DNA of 64,000 nucleotides from Prorocentrum cordatum (taxonomy: Eukaryota > Sar > Dinophyceae > Prorocentrales > Prorocentraceae), in contig CAUYUJ010000703.1 in assembly GCA_963575745.1 (NCBI GenBank), positions 241,001 to 305,000 on the forward strand. Reading direction: 5' to 3'. Position 1 is the stretch's first letter; the number at the start of each line of letters is the position of its first letter. This document shows positions 52,870 through 63,504 of this stretch, piece after piece. The notes below the pieces were generated by a model, which saw nothing but the letters and a program-made list of their open reading frames with translations, had not been told where the DNA came from and did not search any database. The position numbers and the translations under genes are program-made.

Positions 52870-54060
52870 GACTGCAGCCTGTACTAGAAGCCTGTACTAG
52901 AAACTGTAGTAGGAACTGATGTATGGACGGTCGTGCGAGCTGGTAAGACATGTTGTAAGGGTTGCGGTCGGGGCTATATGATGAGTTGTAGAAGGAACAG
53001 TTTTGAGGGAACTCTACGACTGGCTGTAGTAGGAGCTCTCGTAGGGCCACTGCGAAGACCGGTGGTATGAAAGCGACCGCAAGAGCTGCAGTAGAAGCTG
53101 CACGACTGGCTGTATGACAGGAAATGACGGAAGCTGTGCTCGTGTGTGCTATGGGATTGCAGTATGAGCTGCGTTGATATATGCCACACACGTCCCGGTG
53201 GAAACTGTAAGGCATGGCGCGTTGCTGGCGGCACTGGAGCTGCATTCGATTCTGCACTGGGAGATGCGTTGCGACCTGTATTGGGGGGTGCTCTGCTATT
53301 TGCAGCTGCGACAAGAACTGGACTGGGATACGTAGTAGGAGAGGCGAAGCAAACGCCATGACAGAAATTGCGACAGGAACTGCAATGAAACTTGCACTCG
53401 TGAGTGCAGTGGGAACTGTTGTGAGAGGAACTGTAGATGGTCTTTTGGAAACTTGGCCTGGGATGTGTAGTCGGAACTGTCGCGGCGACTGTCGCAGGAA
53501 GTGCGCTCCTGGCTGCAGCAGGAACTGCTGCGAGACGCGCGAGACATCTGCAATGTCCTGAAATGGACGGAACTATGGGAATTGTGTTTAGATCTGCTGC
53601 GTGAACTGCGGCAACAGGGCTGTGGGAGGTGCAGACTGGCTGTAGCACGAACGCGAATATGTGATCAAAGATGGGCTCATCTGAGAATTGCACTTCCGGC
53701 AACAGTACAATCCGTAGCAGGGCCCGTGGTCAATTCGGATGGAAGACTTGTAGTGGTAGTAGCTGCGGGGGGGCTATGCGACAGGCTGCAGTCGGAGTGG
53801 GCGTTTCCTGGGGAACTGTACTTGAGGCTGTGATCGCATATGCCGTAGACTCAGTAAAGGGAACTTCCGCAGAAACTCTACTGTTCGATGTGCTGGGAAC
53901 TGCCATGACAGCTGCACTCGGACACGTACTTAGTAGGAGGTGTAGTATCAACTTGCGCAGGACCAGCGGTGTCTTGTAGCGGCACCTGTAGTAGTTGTTC
54001 GGTTAGGATATGCAGTGGGACCTCGAATGGGAACTGTAGAAACAGCAGGCGTCGGGAGAA
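52870..54060. repeat. Degenerate GTAG.AACTG-type repeat field
   Basis: Words such as TGTAGTAGGAACTG, GCAGTAGAAGCTGC and GGAACTGTTGTGAG recur every 20-40 bp across 1.2 kb without a fixed period. All frames are Cys/Ser/Thr/Val-mixed and no domain is visible. I read it as an old diverged minisatellite. Confidence 0.55.
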
Positions 54061-54061
54061 G

Positions 54062-54185
54062 GGCGATCGCGCCAGAAAACCTATCTGCATATGCCCACCC
54101 CCAGGCGGACGGCGACCGCGCTATGAGTCGGGGCGCCCCCCGGAGACGCGCGCCCCTCAAGGGCAGCGCGCAGCGAGGCGGAAGG
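54062..54185. repeat. Dispersed repeat with CCAGAAAACCTATCTGCATA core, copy 1
   Basis: CCAGAAAACCTATCTGCATA then TGCCCACCCCC occurs here and at 56088-56118. Flanking words (GACGCG..., GGGCAGCG, GTGTTGCCAC) are partly shared for about 120 bp. Confidence 0.7.
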
Positions 54186-54913
54186 TAAAGCAGAGCTGCG
54201 CGGGCGCTGCCACCGCCTGCGCCGTCGCGCGCCCGCCCCCGTTACGACGCGCGGACGCGCGCGGCGGAAGTAGGCACAATATGGGAACTCGACGACAAGC
54301 ACCCTGAAGGCTTAATTGTCCAGAGGGCGTCCAAAGGCGGAACGCCGACGGGGCGAGACAGGGGCGAAAGAAAGAAGCAACATCGCAGAGAGACCATTCA
54401 GAGAGAGGTGGTCGTAGAAAAACGTCACGTGTGCACCCATGGGCAGACGGATGGCTTGCGCGCATCTTGCGTGGGAGAAGAACAACATGTGCACCTGGCA
54501 ACGACGACCGGGACGGATGGCAAGCGCGTGAACATGAGAGAAGGAAAATGTCGACGTGCACCCGTGGGGGGGCGGGGCTCTTCCCATTCAACCGGAGGGG
54601 CGCGTTCCAATGGGGAAATGACATGCGCCGCAAGCGCGGGCCGATTAGCGGGAACAACGTAAACGCAGCGAGCTCGACGATTGGGTTCCGCCGGGCTCAG
54701 TTGCCCTGATCGGGGGCGGGAGCGCCGGAAGCGCCGCCGCCCCCCCGACGCGAGACGACGCGGAAAGGAGGGGGAACGTTGGAGGGAGAGAGAGGAAGGA
54801 TGAGTAGACCTCGCGATCAACGGTCGGGCGCCCCGAAGGGCGCGAGCCGTCGCGCGGGTCGAATGTTGGCCGCCTTGAGCGCGCCCTACCTGCTCTTGTC
54901 AAGGCGTGCTATT

Positions 54914-55005
54914 TGCAGGGATGTGACCCCCCCTGCTAGAAGTTTCCGCAGGGCTGCGACGCCCCCGCTAGAGGTTGCTGCAGGGCTGCGACCCCCCGCT
55001 AACGA
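54914..55005. repeat. About 33-bp tandem repeat, three units
   Basis: GCAGGG.TG.GAC.CCCC, GCTAGA.GTT.C is repeated three times; the last unit is truncated at CTAACGAGG. Confidence 0.85.
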
Positions 55006-55492
55006 GGTTCCATGCCTGACAGGGGAAGAAAAGGAGACAAAAAGGAAGGAGTAGACCCAACCTCAGGGAGGTGCAGGGAGGAGGCCCCCGAAACCCCCGG
55101 ATGCTGCGGGGCTGGGCGAGGGAGGAAGACTCGGGGGGGCGGGGGACCCCCCCCCCCGATGGGAGCCGCCCGCGCCCATGACACGCAATGAGAAGAGGAA
55201 TGAAAAGAGAAACCTCACTTCTGCGCGCGACTTACAGCCAACGACAACCTTCGTCTACACAACAAGTCAAGAGGACACGGGTCCGCAGCGAGCGCCTCAA
55301 AAGGCTCCTGCTCTAAATCGTGGAGTCTTCTGCGCGTGCAGAAGTTGGCCCATGCTTGCCGGGCGACTTGCGCCGGGCGACTTGCGCGCGGTCCAAGCGG
55401 GCAAGGGGGTCCTCCACCCGTGCCTTTTTCAGCGCCCCTGATCATAGAGTATTTTATTTTTTTTCGAACCTGGGAGAGGCGACGCGTGCGTT

Positions 55493-55627
55493 CTACATGG
55501 GGTCCGCCGCCTGTGGGGGCGAAACCGTAACCCGAAGTCGGGTAGCCAGCTGGTCAGTCTGGACCCACGCATCATGCAACTCCGCCAGGGCGTGGGAATT
55601 GCGCAGAACGATCACGGGAATTCTCTC
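55493..55627 (-). CDS. Possible terminal exon of an unidentified protein
   Basis: After a TTGCAG acceptor-like site (55633-55628) the minus strand reads ERIPVIVLRNSHALAELHDA, then WVQTDQLATRLRVTV and SPPQAADPM before a TAG at 55493-55495. This is 44 codons with balanced composition. It could be the last exon of a gene whose other exons lie elsewhere, or a relic. No family recognised. Confidence 0.25.
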   Translation of the reverse strand, partial: ERIPVIVLRNSHALAELHDAWVQTDQLATRLRVTVSPPQAADPM

Positions 55628-56071
55628 CTGCAAGCAATGCCCGCGCGCGTCAGATGCGTCGCGACGTCAAGCGATGGCCTGTTCGGCAATGCGCAGCATT
55701 CCGCACGACACGCTCCACAATGAATGGGGTATGGTAACAAAGCGCACATGCAGCAGCGAAGAAAAGAGACGGCACGTGAGGGATGGATACGCGGATGGGG
55801 GGCAAAGAAGCGATATATGGTTAGAAGGAGCAAAATGACAATGGATGAGTAGCGAACACAAAAAGCTTTGACAAGTGGGGTGCAATCGAAATATCTCTTC
55901 CACGCAGGAAACGTTGAAGGTCGGCGCGTTGACCTATGCGGGTGTTGCCACCGACGCAAATCGGGGAGCTGCCCACGTATGCGACTTCAGCAATTTAGTT
56001 TCCTACTGGGGCTGCCGATGACGGTCACATGGCCCACAGGGCAAAACAAAAGCGGCTGATAACCTGAGAGA

Positions 56072-56225
56072 AAGATGGTCGTACCAGAAAACCTATCTGC
56101 ATATGCCCACCCCCTGAGGGATTGCGCCCGCACCAGAGTTGGGATGCCCTCGCAAAGACGCGTACGTTTGACGGGCAGCGTATACCGAAGTGAGAGGTCG
56201 AGTTACGCAGGTGTTGCCACTGGCC
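56072..56225. repeat. Dispersed repeat with CCAGAAAACCTATCTGCATA core, copy 2
   Basis: Second copy of the repeat at 54062-54185. The GGTGTTGCCAC end of the family also appears alone at 55940-55952. Confidence 0.7.
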
Positions 56226-57094
56226 AAGCCTGCAAACTCGTACACAGGTGTTAAAGCTGATAAAACCTGTGCAGGGTGCTGGCTTGCTGGCTGCAGTCTG
56301 CATGTTTGAAAAAGGCTTTCGTGGGAGCTGTGCTAGTATGGAAGGTGCAGTGCGAGAAGTAGCAAGAGCTGTCGAAATAACTTGTGGAGGAATTATAACC
56401 AGAACCGTGCTGCTGTCCGCAGTGGGATGCGTAGAGCTGCGTCGCACGAGCTAGACGCGCGGAGGTACGACCCAGACTCACTGCAAGAGACGTGGGCGTT
56501 CAAGGACAAGAGGTTACATGCTTACACACATACGTCTACACAAGTGTGTATACATACTTAAAGTACTACACTGGTATACTTCTATACATGTAAGCTTATA
56601 TTTACATACGCATGTATATCTCGTGAATCAGGTCCGACGCCAATTGCGAACCGAAACCTGCACCCATCCCCCCAAACCTCCTTGTCACCCGGAGGGCGCT
56701 CGAACAGGTAGTCGTGGAGAAGTTTCGCCACATGGGGAACAACGCTGGAGCCGATCACCAGACAGAGCCAGCAGCTCAGCGAGGGTGCAAGTATGCCCCC
56801 CTGGTCGAGACACTGACATGACGCACACTCCGCCCGAGGTCCTGGCCGTGGCGCTCGGCCCTGCACGTGCACGGGCCTGAATTTTCAACCTGCCGACGGT
56901 GGCCCCTCGCCTGGGGGGGTGCAGGGCAGATCCGGCTCCTCGGCGAAGGTGGCGAACAGCGTACGCAGGCGGGCCAGGAGCGCCTGCAGGGAGGACGGGT
57001 GCGTGAATGAGGGATTGGGCATGGCTGCTTTGTGTGAATATCTGTACATATGCATGGTTCAGTTCACGCGCTGCTTTTATCAACGAGCAGATGC

Positions 57095-57294
57095 AATTCT
57101 GTATGTATGTATGTACGTATGTGTATGCAAATCTGTAAACAGGCATGTATGCATGCATGCATTCATGTATGCATGTATGTATGTATGTGCGTAGATATGG
57201 AATCATGTATGTATGTCGGTCTGTCTGTATGTATGTGTGTATGTGTATATGTGTATTATGTATATAAATGTATGTATGTATGTATGTATGCATG

Positions 57295-57328
<34 letters not shown>

Positions 57329-57330
57329 TT
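57095..57330. repeat. (TATG)n and (TA)n microsatellite
   Basis: TATGTATG with single-base variants, ending in about 13 TA units directly before the dispersed element at 57335. Confidence 0.95.
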
Positions 57331-57334
57331 CCCC

Positions 57335-58310
57335 TTCGTATATTTTTACAAGCCTGGGCGGGGGGACCCCTCCCCAAATCCGGACTCCCGGGATCTGGGG
57401 CTTTGGGGCCCTCCGGACGGGCCTCGAAGCGGCCGCCCGGGTCTCGCAGGGCGTTTTGTTAAGCCTCCCCGGCACACCTAGGGCGATCAGGGAGGTCATC
57501 GGAGACGTCCCAGAGACCACCAAGACAGCACAAGAGCGCTCCAAGAGTGACCGACGTGACCTCAAGATGGCCCAAGAGGCCTCCAGAACGGCCCCAAAAA
57601 CCTTAAAAAGCCTCCAAGAGCACTCCCAAAAAGGCCCCAAGAGGCAACAATCATTGATTTCCTGCGGGTTTCTCGAGAATTTTGGGGTACTCCTCTTTTC
57701 GGCTTCCCGACGCTCCAATACAGCAGTCTTCTGGGCGTCCGAAGCCGCCTGGGAGGCTCCAAAATCGCCCCACAACCATCCGAAAAGGCTTCCAGGCAGT
57801 CCAAGAGAGCCCCAAAACGGCACAACAGGGGCCAAGGATGGTCCTAGGAGAGCCCCATGGCGGCCCAAGACGGCCCCAAGACACCCCCCGAAGCATTCCA
57901 AATCGTGACCCGGTCGTTCAGGGAGACCGCGGTTGGAGGCAGGGTGGCCCGAGGAAGCCCCCAGAACCTCCAGAACACGCCCAGGAGGCCTCAAGAAGGC
58001 CTTAAGAAACCCTGCAACTTTTGTGAGGCCCCCAAAGGCTCTCCAAGGAGGAGCCTCCGCAAAAAGAGCTGAATCAGATAGGGAAACTGCGCAGGGTATG
58101 GCGAGAACGATGAAAAATAAGCATGGAGGAAGGATAACGAATAACATCACTTTAGCGGCGATGCTGGAAAAGGCAGCAAGGAATTATCGCTAAATTGTCG
58201 GCTTGAACTTCCTGCAATTGCGCCTGCATACCAAACTTCAAAGTCCAAGGTGCAAGGCGCAACGCGCCACTGCAGTCGTGTATGTGTATATATATACATA
58301 TCGATACATA
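57335..58310. repeat. About 970-bp dispersed element, copy 2
   Basis: Second copy of 45885-46855. Differences are mostly single bases plus a few short indels (an extra CGCCCAGGAGGCCTC-type insert near 57980). Microsatellites lie at both ends. Confidence 0.93.
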
Positions 58311-58400
58311 TATATATATATATCGATATACCTATATATAAAAATATCTGTATGTATGTATGTATGTATGTATGTATGTATGTATGTATGTAGACATGTC
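58310..58400. repeat. (TA)n and (TATG)n microsatellite
   Basis: ATATATCGATA and TATGTATG repeats following the dispersed element. Confidence 0.95.
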
Positions 58401-58504
58401 TATATGTACATATAGGTACCTGCACATGGATCGTGATTGTTGCATCTGAGCCTCCACAACCAATACTTGCACGTCTAGGTTTCTTGCTTATGGTGCCTCA
58501 AGCC

Positions 58505-58770
58505 ATTGGTTGGGTGTGCCAAGCTTTCGGCCTGTGCCCTGTTGGTGGGCGCCTTGTGGGCGCCTCGTATTGGGTGGGCGTGCGGAGGTTTGGGCTGGAG
58601 CCCACCCGTAGGCGCCTCTTGGGCGCCTCGTGCGCTGGATGGGTGTGCCGGGGTTCGCCTGGAGCCCGGCCGTGGGCGCCTCATGCGCTCGGTGGGGTTG
58701 CCGAGGTTTTGCTGAGTGTCCGCCCGTGGGCGCCTCGTGGGCGCCTCGTGCGCTGAGCGGCCGTGTAGAT
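58505..58770. repeat. 54-75-bp tandem repeat, about four units
   Basis: GTGGGCGCCTCGTGGGCGCC, TCGTGCGCTG, GGTGTGCCG.GGTT and CTGGAGCCC.CC recur four times with length changes. Confidence 0.85.
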
Positions 58771-58794
58771 GGCACTGCGCAGCTTTTACCACAG

Positions 58795-58965
58795 ATCTTG
58801 CACCGCATGGTTTACACCACATGACTTACAACACATAACTTACACCGCGCAACTTGCCCCACATAGATTGCACTGCGTAGCTTGCAACAAGTAGATTCCA
58901 CATCATGCTTGCATCACGTAACTTGCACACCGTACCTGACATCGCATACCTTGCACATCATCATT
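58795..58965. repeat. 16-20-bp degenerate tandem repeat
   Basis: About nine units of the type ACATAACTTGCACC or GCGTAGCTTGCAAC. Confidence 0.8.
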
Positions 58966-59029
58966 CAACATATGTTGTGTTTCATGAGGCTTGGCTGGCT
59001 CGCCTTGTTGCCTCCCATGGGCTTCTGAG

Positions 59030-59800
59030 ACTCCCAGGTGGCCCCAATCTTGCCAAGAGAAGCCCAGAACGAGCATCCAAATAGCTCCGAAAAGCATGAG
59101 GATGGCCGCAGAAGGCTCCAAGAGGGCCACACGTGTGCCCAAGACCAGCACCAAAGCGGGACTCCAGGGGTGGCAGGCCCAACAGAAATCGATAGAGGCC
59201 GCAAGGCAACACCACTGTGGCCCAGGATTCCCAAACCATGCAAAGACGCTAGCTTTTCAGATCTTAGCTCTCTCGTCGTTGTGTTTCCAATGGGCTTGAT
59301 GCCTCAGAGCATGGCTCCGAGATCGCCCAAGATAGCTCGTCAAGCGGAGCCCCGAAGGGCTCCCAAAGGGCTCCCCAGGCCTCCAAGATCGCCCCAAGAT
59401 CGCGCCAAGAGGGCCCACGATGCGGGCAAGATAGCCCAATAACAACCCCCGAACTGGGATCCATGGAGGCATGCCCAAAGATGGCTGGAACACAGCTGTC
59501 AGGGGCCCCCAGCATGGTCCCACGACGGCCCGAGAGAACCAAGGCAGCTCCCAATAGGCCCAAAGTCCTTCTATGTTGTGTTTGAATGGTTTAGTTGTTT
59601 TGCTTGGTGCCCCCCAAGATGGATCCAGCATTGCCCAATCTAGCTCCAAGTGGAGCCCAGCCTAACTCCCAGATGTCGTCACAGCCTCCCGAAAGCATGT
59701 CAGCAGCGCCCAGAGAGGAGTCCAAGATTGGCCCATGAGGGCCCAAGACGACCCCAAAGACCCAAGAAGCCCTTGGGAGGCCCCCTAAGAAGCCCCCAGG
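59030..59800. repeat. CCAAGA-family low-complexity segment
   Basis: Two similar stretches (59030-59460 and 59465-59800) with GCCCAAGA, CCCCAAGAT and TCCAAGA units, each including a TTGTGTTT..AATGG..T. spacer (59277-59300 and 59575-59600). Probably a tandem pair of the family. Confidence 0.6.
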
Positions 59801-61087
59801 CACCCCGAATAAACGTGCTCTGAACGTCTCTATCTTTGTGATGATTGCTGCCCTCTTGTTGTTTGAACAACTTGGGTGGGGACGTTGTCCATTGAGTCTC
59901 ACAGTCAATGTGCCCAACGATAGTGACTGATTCCCCTCTGCCGAGATTCACACGACTGCCGATTCAGGGAAATCACCGCAACCACCGCCCGACACCCCCC
60001 AAATCACCACGAGCACACTGTCAGATGGCAACATTGACACCACCAGGTGGCAATATTGATAACATGGGCTGGCAACGCAGATACAGCATAGGCTCTTAAG
60101 GTATACCACATGAGATATAACATCCAGTCGCGCGTTTACCTGGATCTACCAGAATACCTGCGGGCACGGTCTGCGAGCATTCGTGCACGAGCGGCGATCT
60201 TCCATGGTTCTCGCCGACTGGATTCAATATTGGCTCGACCAAGCGGTAAGACTTGACATGTGCGCCAGGAGACTTTAATCAAATGGCGGAAGCTCGGAAA
60301 CGCAAGCTCGTGATTCAAGGTTTTGAGAAGGCAAAACATACCTTCAAACAAATTTAGTCGTGTGCAAAGAAGCCACGGTTGGGACGGCTCAGCTCAAACA
60401 CTCTGACGTTGGAAGCCCGCAGCGAACAAAAACGTGGGGCGGCATCGCTATAATGGCACTCGTGCCCGTGTGCCTCATGCGCATGTGCCTCTTGCCAAAT
60501 CTCACCGAATAGCGGCTGTCGCTGACACGAAAACAGAAGCTCACTCTGATACGAACTTGCTGACGCCAAGGATACGTGGGACCGGCTGCGCACAGTAGTC
60601 AACATCGACCCTCGAATCGAGTAATTAGGACCCGCGAGTGTGCGCCTCTTTGTCTTGGTGTGCCAATGACTCGGAGATGTGCTCCGTCCAGGCAAACATC
60701 GAGAAGATTTCACCGGGCCCCAGGATGGCCGCAGATGGCCCCGCGAAGCCCATCCTGGCGGCCCCAGGAGGAGTCCACGAGACGGACCAAGCCCAAGCAC
60801 GCAGAGCGGGCATGAACCAGACGGGCCCCGAGAGAAACGGCTCCTGGACCCCCAGGGAACCTCCCCCAGGAGTGAGTGGGGCTTGTAGCAAGATGATGAT
60901 TTTTATCTTGAGCACAAATGGGCTACGTACAGTCGAACGACATGCATTCTCCCAACATGCCGCGGGGTGAAATTGCTACAGTCCACTTACCCCTGAAAAT
61001 CAAACAAGGGGGCCAGCTCTTCAGCCCGAGGCGGCCTCTCACGGCCCCTGGGCCCCCTGAGGGCCCCAGGACTATGCAGAAGGCGGA
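59801..61087. other. Stretch without a supported gene
   Basis: Mixed, moderately AT-richer DNA. I see no repeat array, exon pattern or domain. Frames are short and overlapping. Confidence 0.5.
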
Positions 61088-61243
61088 CCCAGACCCCAGA
61101 AGTCGCGATTGTTTCGCAGCGTCGACTCCCAGATGTCGGGACACCTTCCCCCGGAATCGGATTTTCGTCCTGACCCGGACGCCGAAAATACAGGCAAGGC
61201 TCCCGTCGTGATTTTTTTTCTCGCACCGCGAGGGGGTCTGGGG
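61088..61243 (-). mobile_element. F1 inverted-repeat element, internally deleted copy
   Basis: Starts CCCAGACCCCAGAAGTCGCG and ends GGGGGTCTGGG; inside, TCGCAGCGTCGACTCCCAGA and GGCTCCCGTCGTGATTTTTT match F1 in minus orientation. About 30 bp of the centre are missing. Confidence 0.6.
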
Positions 61244-61454
61244 GAACACCGCAGGACTGGCTTCCCCCAGGACCCGCCGGCTTCATGGCGAGGACGGCGC
61301 GGACCTCCTCCAACAAGTCGGGCGTGCGCCCCGACGGGGTGGCGTAAAAAGCCTGGAGAGCGAGGACACGCACGCCTGCCGTGCGCCTATTGTGGACCCG
61401 CGGGCGGCAGCTTGGGCACCGCTCGGGGCCCCTGTGGGGCCACGTTCCTGGTAT

Positions 61455-61640
61455 CCCAGACCTCCTTGCGTTGTGAAAAAAAACACCACGGCAAGTTTTT
61501 TATATTTTCGGCCTCCTGGGGCCCTTGCCGGGCCGCGGGACCGTCAAAAACGACGCAGGATGAAAAACAGGTCCCCGGGAAGGGGTCCAGGCTTCTGGGG
61601 GTCACGTCATGACAAAAATCACGACGTCGGGGGTCTGGGG
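61455..61640 (+). mobile_element. F1 inverted-repeat element, full-length copy
   Basis: Starts CCCAGACCTCCTTGCGTTGT, ends AATCACGACGTCGGGGGTCT then GGGG. Its interior (TTTTCGGCCTCCTGGGGCCC, GGGACCGTCAAAAACGACGC, AGGATGAAAAACAGGTCCCC) served as my reference for the family. It lies 20 bp left of an F2 copy. Confidence 0.7.
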
Positions 61641-61660
61641 TCCTCGTTGCAGAAGGAGAA

Positions 61661-61820
61661 ACATAAATGTTTGGCGTTCCGCGCGGATTTCTTGGATATG
61701 CGCTGAGACTCCCCTCCCTGGCGCGCGGAGCGCGCCAAGGTTGGTGTCGGAGGCGCTGCCAGGGGGGCCCAGCGCGGATCCAAGAAAGCCGCGCGGAGCC
61801 CCAACAATTTATGTTTATGT
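61661..61820. mobile_element. F2 inverted-repeat element, full-length copy
   Basis: ACATAAATGTTTGGCGTTCC, GCGCGGATTTCTTGGATATG, CGCTG at the left pair with GCGCGGATCCAAGAAAGCCG, CGCGGAGCCCCAACAATTTA, TGTTTATGT at the right. Confidence 0.72.
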
Positions 61821-62152
61821 TTTTTGTGTTGTTGATTTTCTTCTTCTTCTCCGAGAAACGTGGTGGGCCAGAACCGGGGCGCGACATGCTGAGCCGAAGA
61901 TCATGACTGTGTTGCCCCAGGACGGATGGCAACGGGAGGCCCCGACCACTTCCGGGGGACCAAGCGTTCGCCGAGGACCCACTTTTGACAGTCACGGGGC
62001 CCGAAAAAGGACCAAGGCCAAGGAAGCTGAAATGAACAAAAACGTGTTGGATTGAAAAAGTCAGTTCGTCGGAGATCTGGGTTTCTTGCCCCACCGTTGT
62101 CTTAGCATCCAGCGCCTCGATTTTTTCGAGACAGGGGCCCCCGACCTCTCGA

Positions 62153-62250
62153 CTACTCCTCCGTGACTGGTCTGTCATCCCGAATCGTTTTTTGCCGGCC
62201 CCGAGGCCCGGCAAAGGCTCCGAGAGGCCGAAAACTATGGAAATCATTCG
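62153..62250 (-). mobile_element. F1-like diverged copy
   Basis: GACTGGTCTGTCATCCCGAA, TCGTTTTTTGCCGGCCCCGA and AGAGGCCGAAAA follow the F1 minus order. Another even weaker stretch is at 62335-62410. Confidence 0.4.
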
Positions 62251-62697
62251 TCTTCCCAGAGATCCGATGTTTTTTCGGGTGGGGTTCTTCCAGTTCGCGG
62301 TACCTGGAACTCCCGGCCCCTCCCCCCGGGCCCGTTGTTTTCATCTCGAGCCGTTTTCTGACGGGCACGAGGCCCGTCCACAGGGCCCCGAGGAGGCACA
62401 GTCCTCGTCTCGATTTCTTCGAAGCGCAAAATGCCTGGGGTCCACCTGCCTCGGCATGAAGGCAGGACGCGGGTCCTGCGGGGCCTGGGCCCCGGGGCCT
62501 CCCCCTGGAGCCAGCCAGCTGCTCACCCGCAGGCGTTGGCCTGACGGTCCCAGGGCCAGCGGAGGGCACCTCCGAAACCCGAGGCCGTCGAGAGCACGTC
62601 TCCCAGAACTCAAGAGAACAAGAAAGCACTGCATAAACTTTTGGCGATCTATTGAGACGATCTATCGAAGAAGAGAGGATCGAAGAAGAAAGCATTG

Positions 62698-62859
62698 CAT
62701 ACACATAAACTTTTGGCGCTCCGCGCGGATTTCTTGGATCTGCGCTGGGCCCCCCGGCGGCGCCTCCGGCGCCGCCCCCGGCGCGCTCCGCGCGCCAGGG
62801 AGAGGGGTCCGGCACGGATCCAAAAAATCCGCGCGGAACGCCAACAATTTATGCTTATG
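62698..62859. mobile_element. F2 inverted-repeat element, full-length copy
   Basis: The clearest copy. CATACACATAAACTTTTGGC, GCTCCGCGCGGATTTCTTGG, ATCTGCGC at the left matches the reverse complement of GCACGGATCCAAAAAATCCG, CGCGGAACGCCAACAATTTA, TGCTTATG at the right over about 48 bases. The first 16 bases of the same end also occur alone at 62630-62646. Confidence 0.75.
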
Positions 62860-63504
62860 CCGTTTCTTTTTCGTCTTCTTCGTCTTCTTCTAAGATAGGG
62901 ACGCCGGCGGAAGGGACTTCTGAGACCGCGGCGTTGCATTCGATATCTCGAAAAAGTGTGAGCGACAGCGTCGTGCAGCGACCTTTGTTGGCGAAACCGA
63001 AGGTCTTGAGAAATCGGCATCGCCCGTCTCAAAAGTCCCTTTCCTGGGGTCCCTTTTTGGAGCCACAGGACCGTCTCCCTCAAGACTCATTGCCTCCATT
63101 TGAGCAGGGACCGACCTTCCCGGCATTCCTGTAGGCCTACCACGAAATGTCCGAAGAACCCAAAAGTGTGCTAGGATCATCAACCCGACGCGCTGAAACA
63201 ATACTGACTCAGCCAGAACTGTTCTAAGAAACTTTGGTGCAAACCACACAAGGTGAGCCTATAGGCGAGCCAGGACGCTTCGCCACTGCTTGATCCATGG
63301 CGGCCGCCCGAGCGGGGCCCCACTCCACGGGGGAGGCGCCGGCATCGCGGCGGCCAGCAGCGCCCCGCGGCCTGGCAGCCGTGGCGGCAGCCGCGCGGGG
63401 GCGCCGCCGCGCGCCGCCAGCGCGGCGGCGCCGAACGCGCGGCCGTCTGCGGGCGGGTCGCGGGAAGCCACCCCCCCCGCTGTGGAAACATATGTGAGGG
63501 AGCC

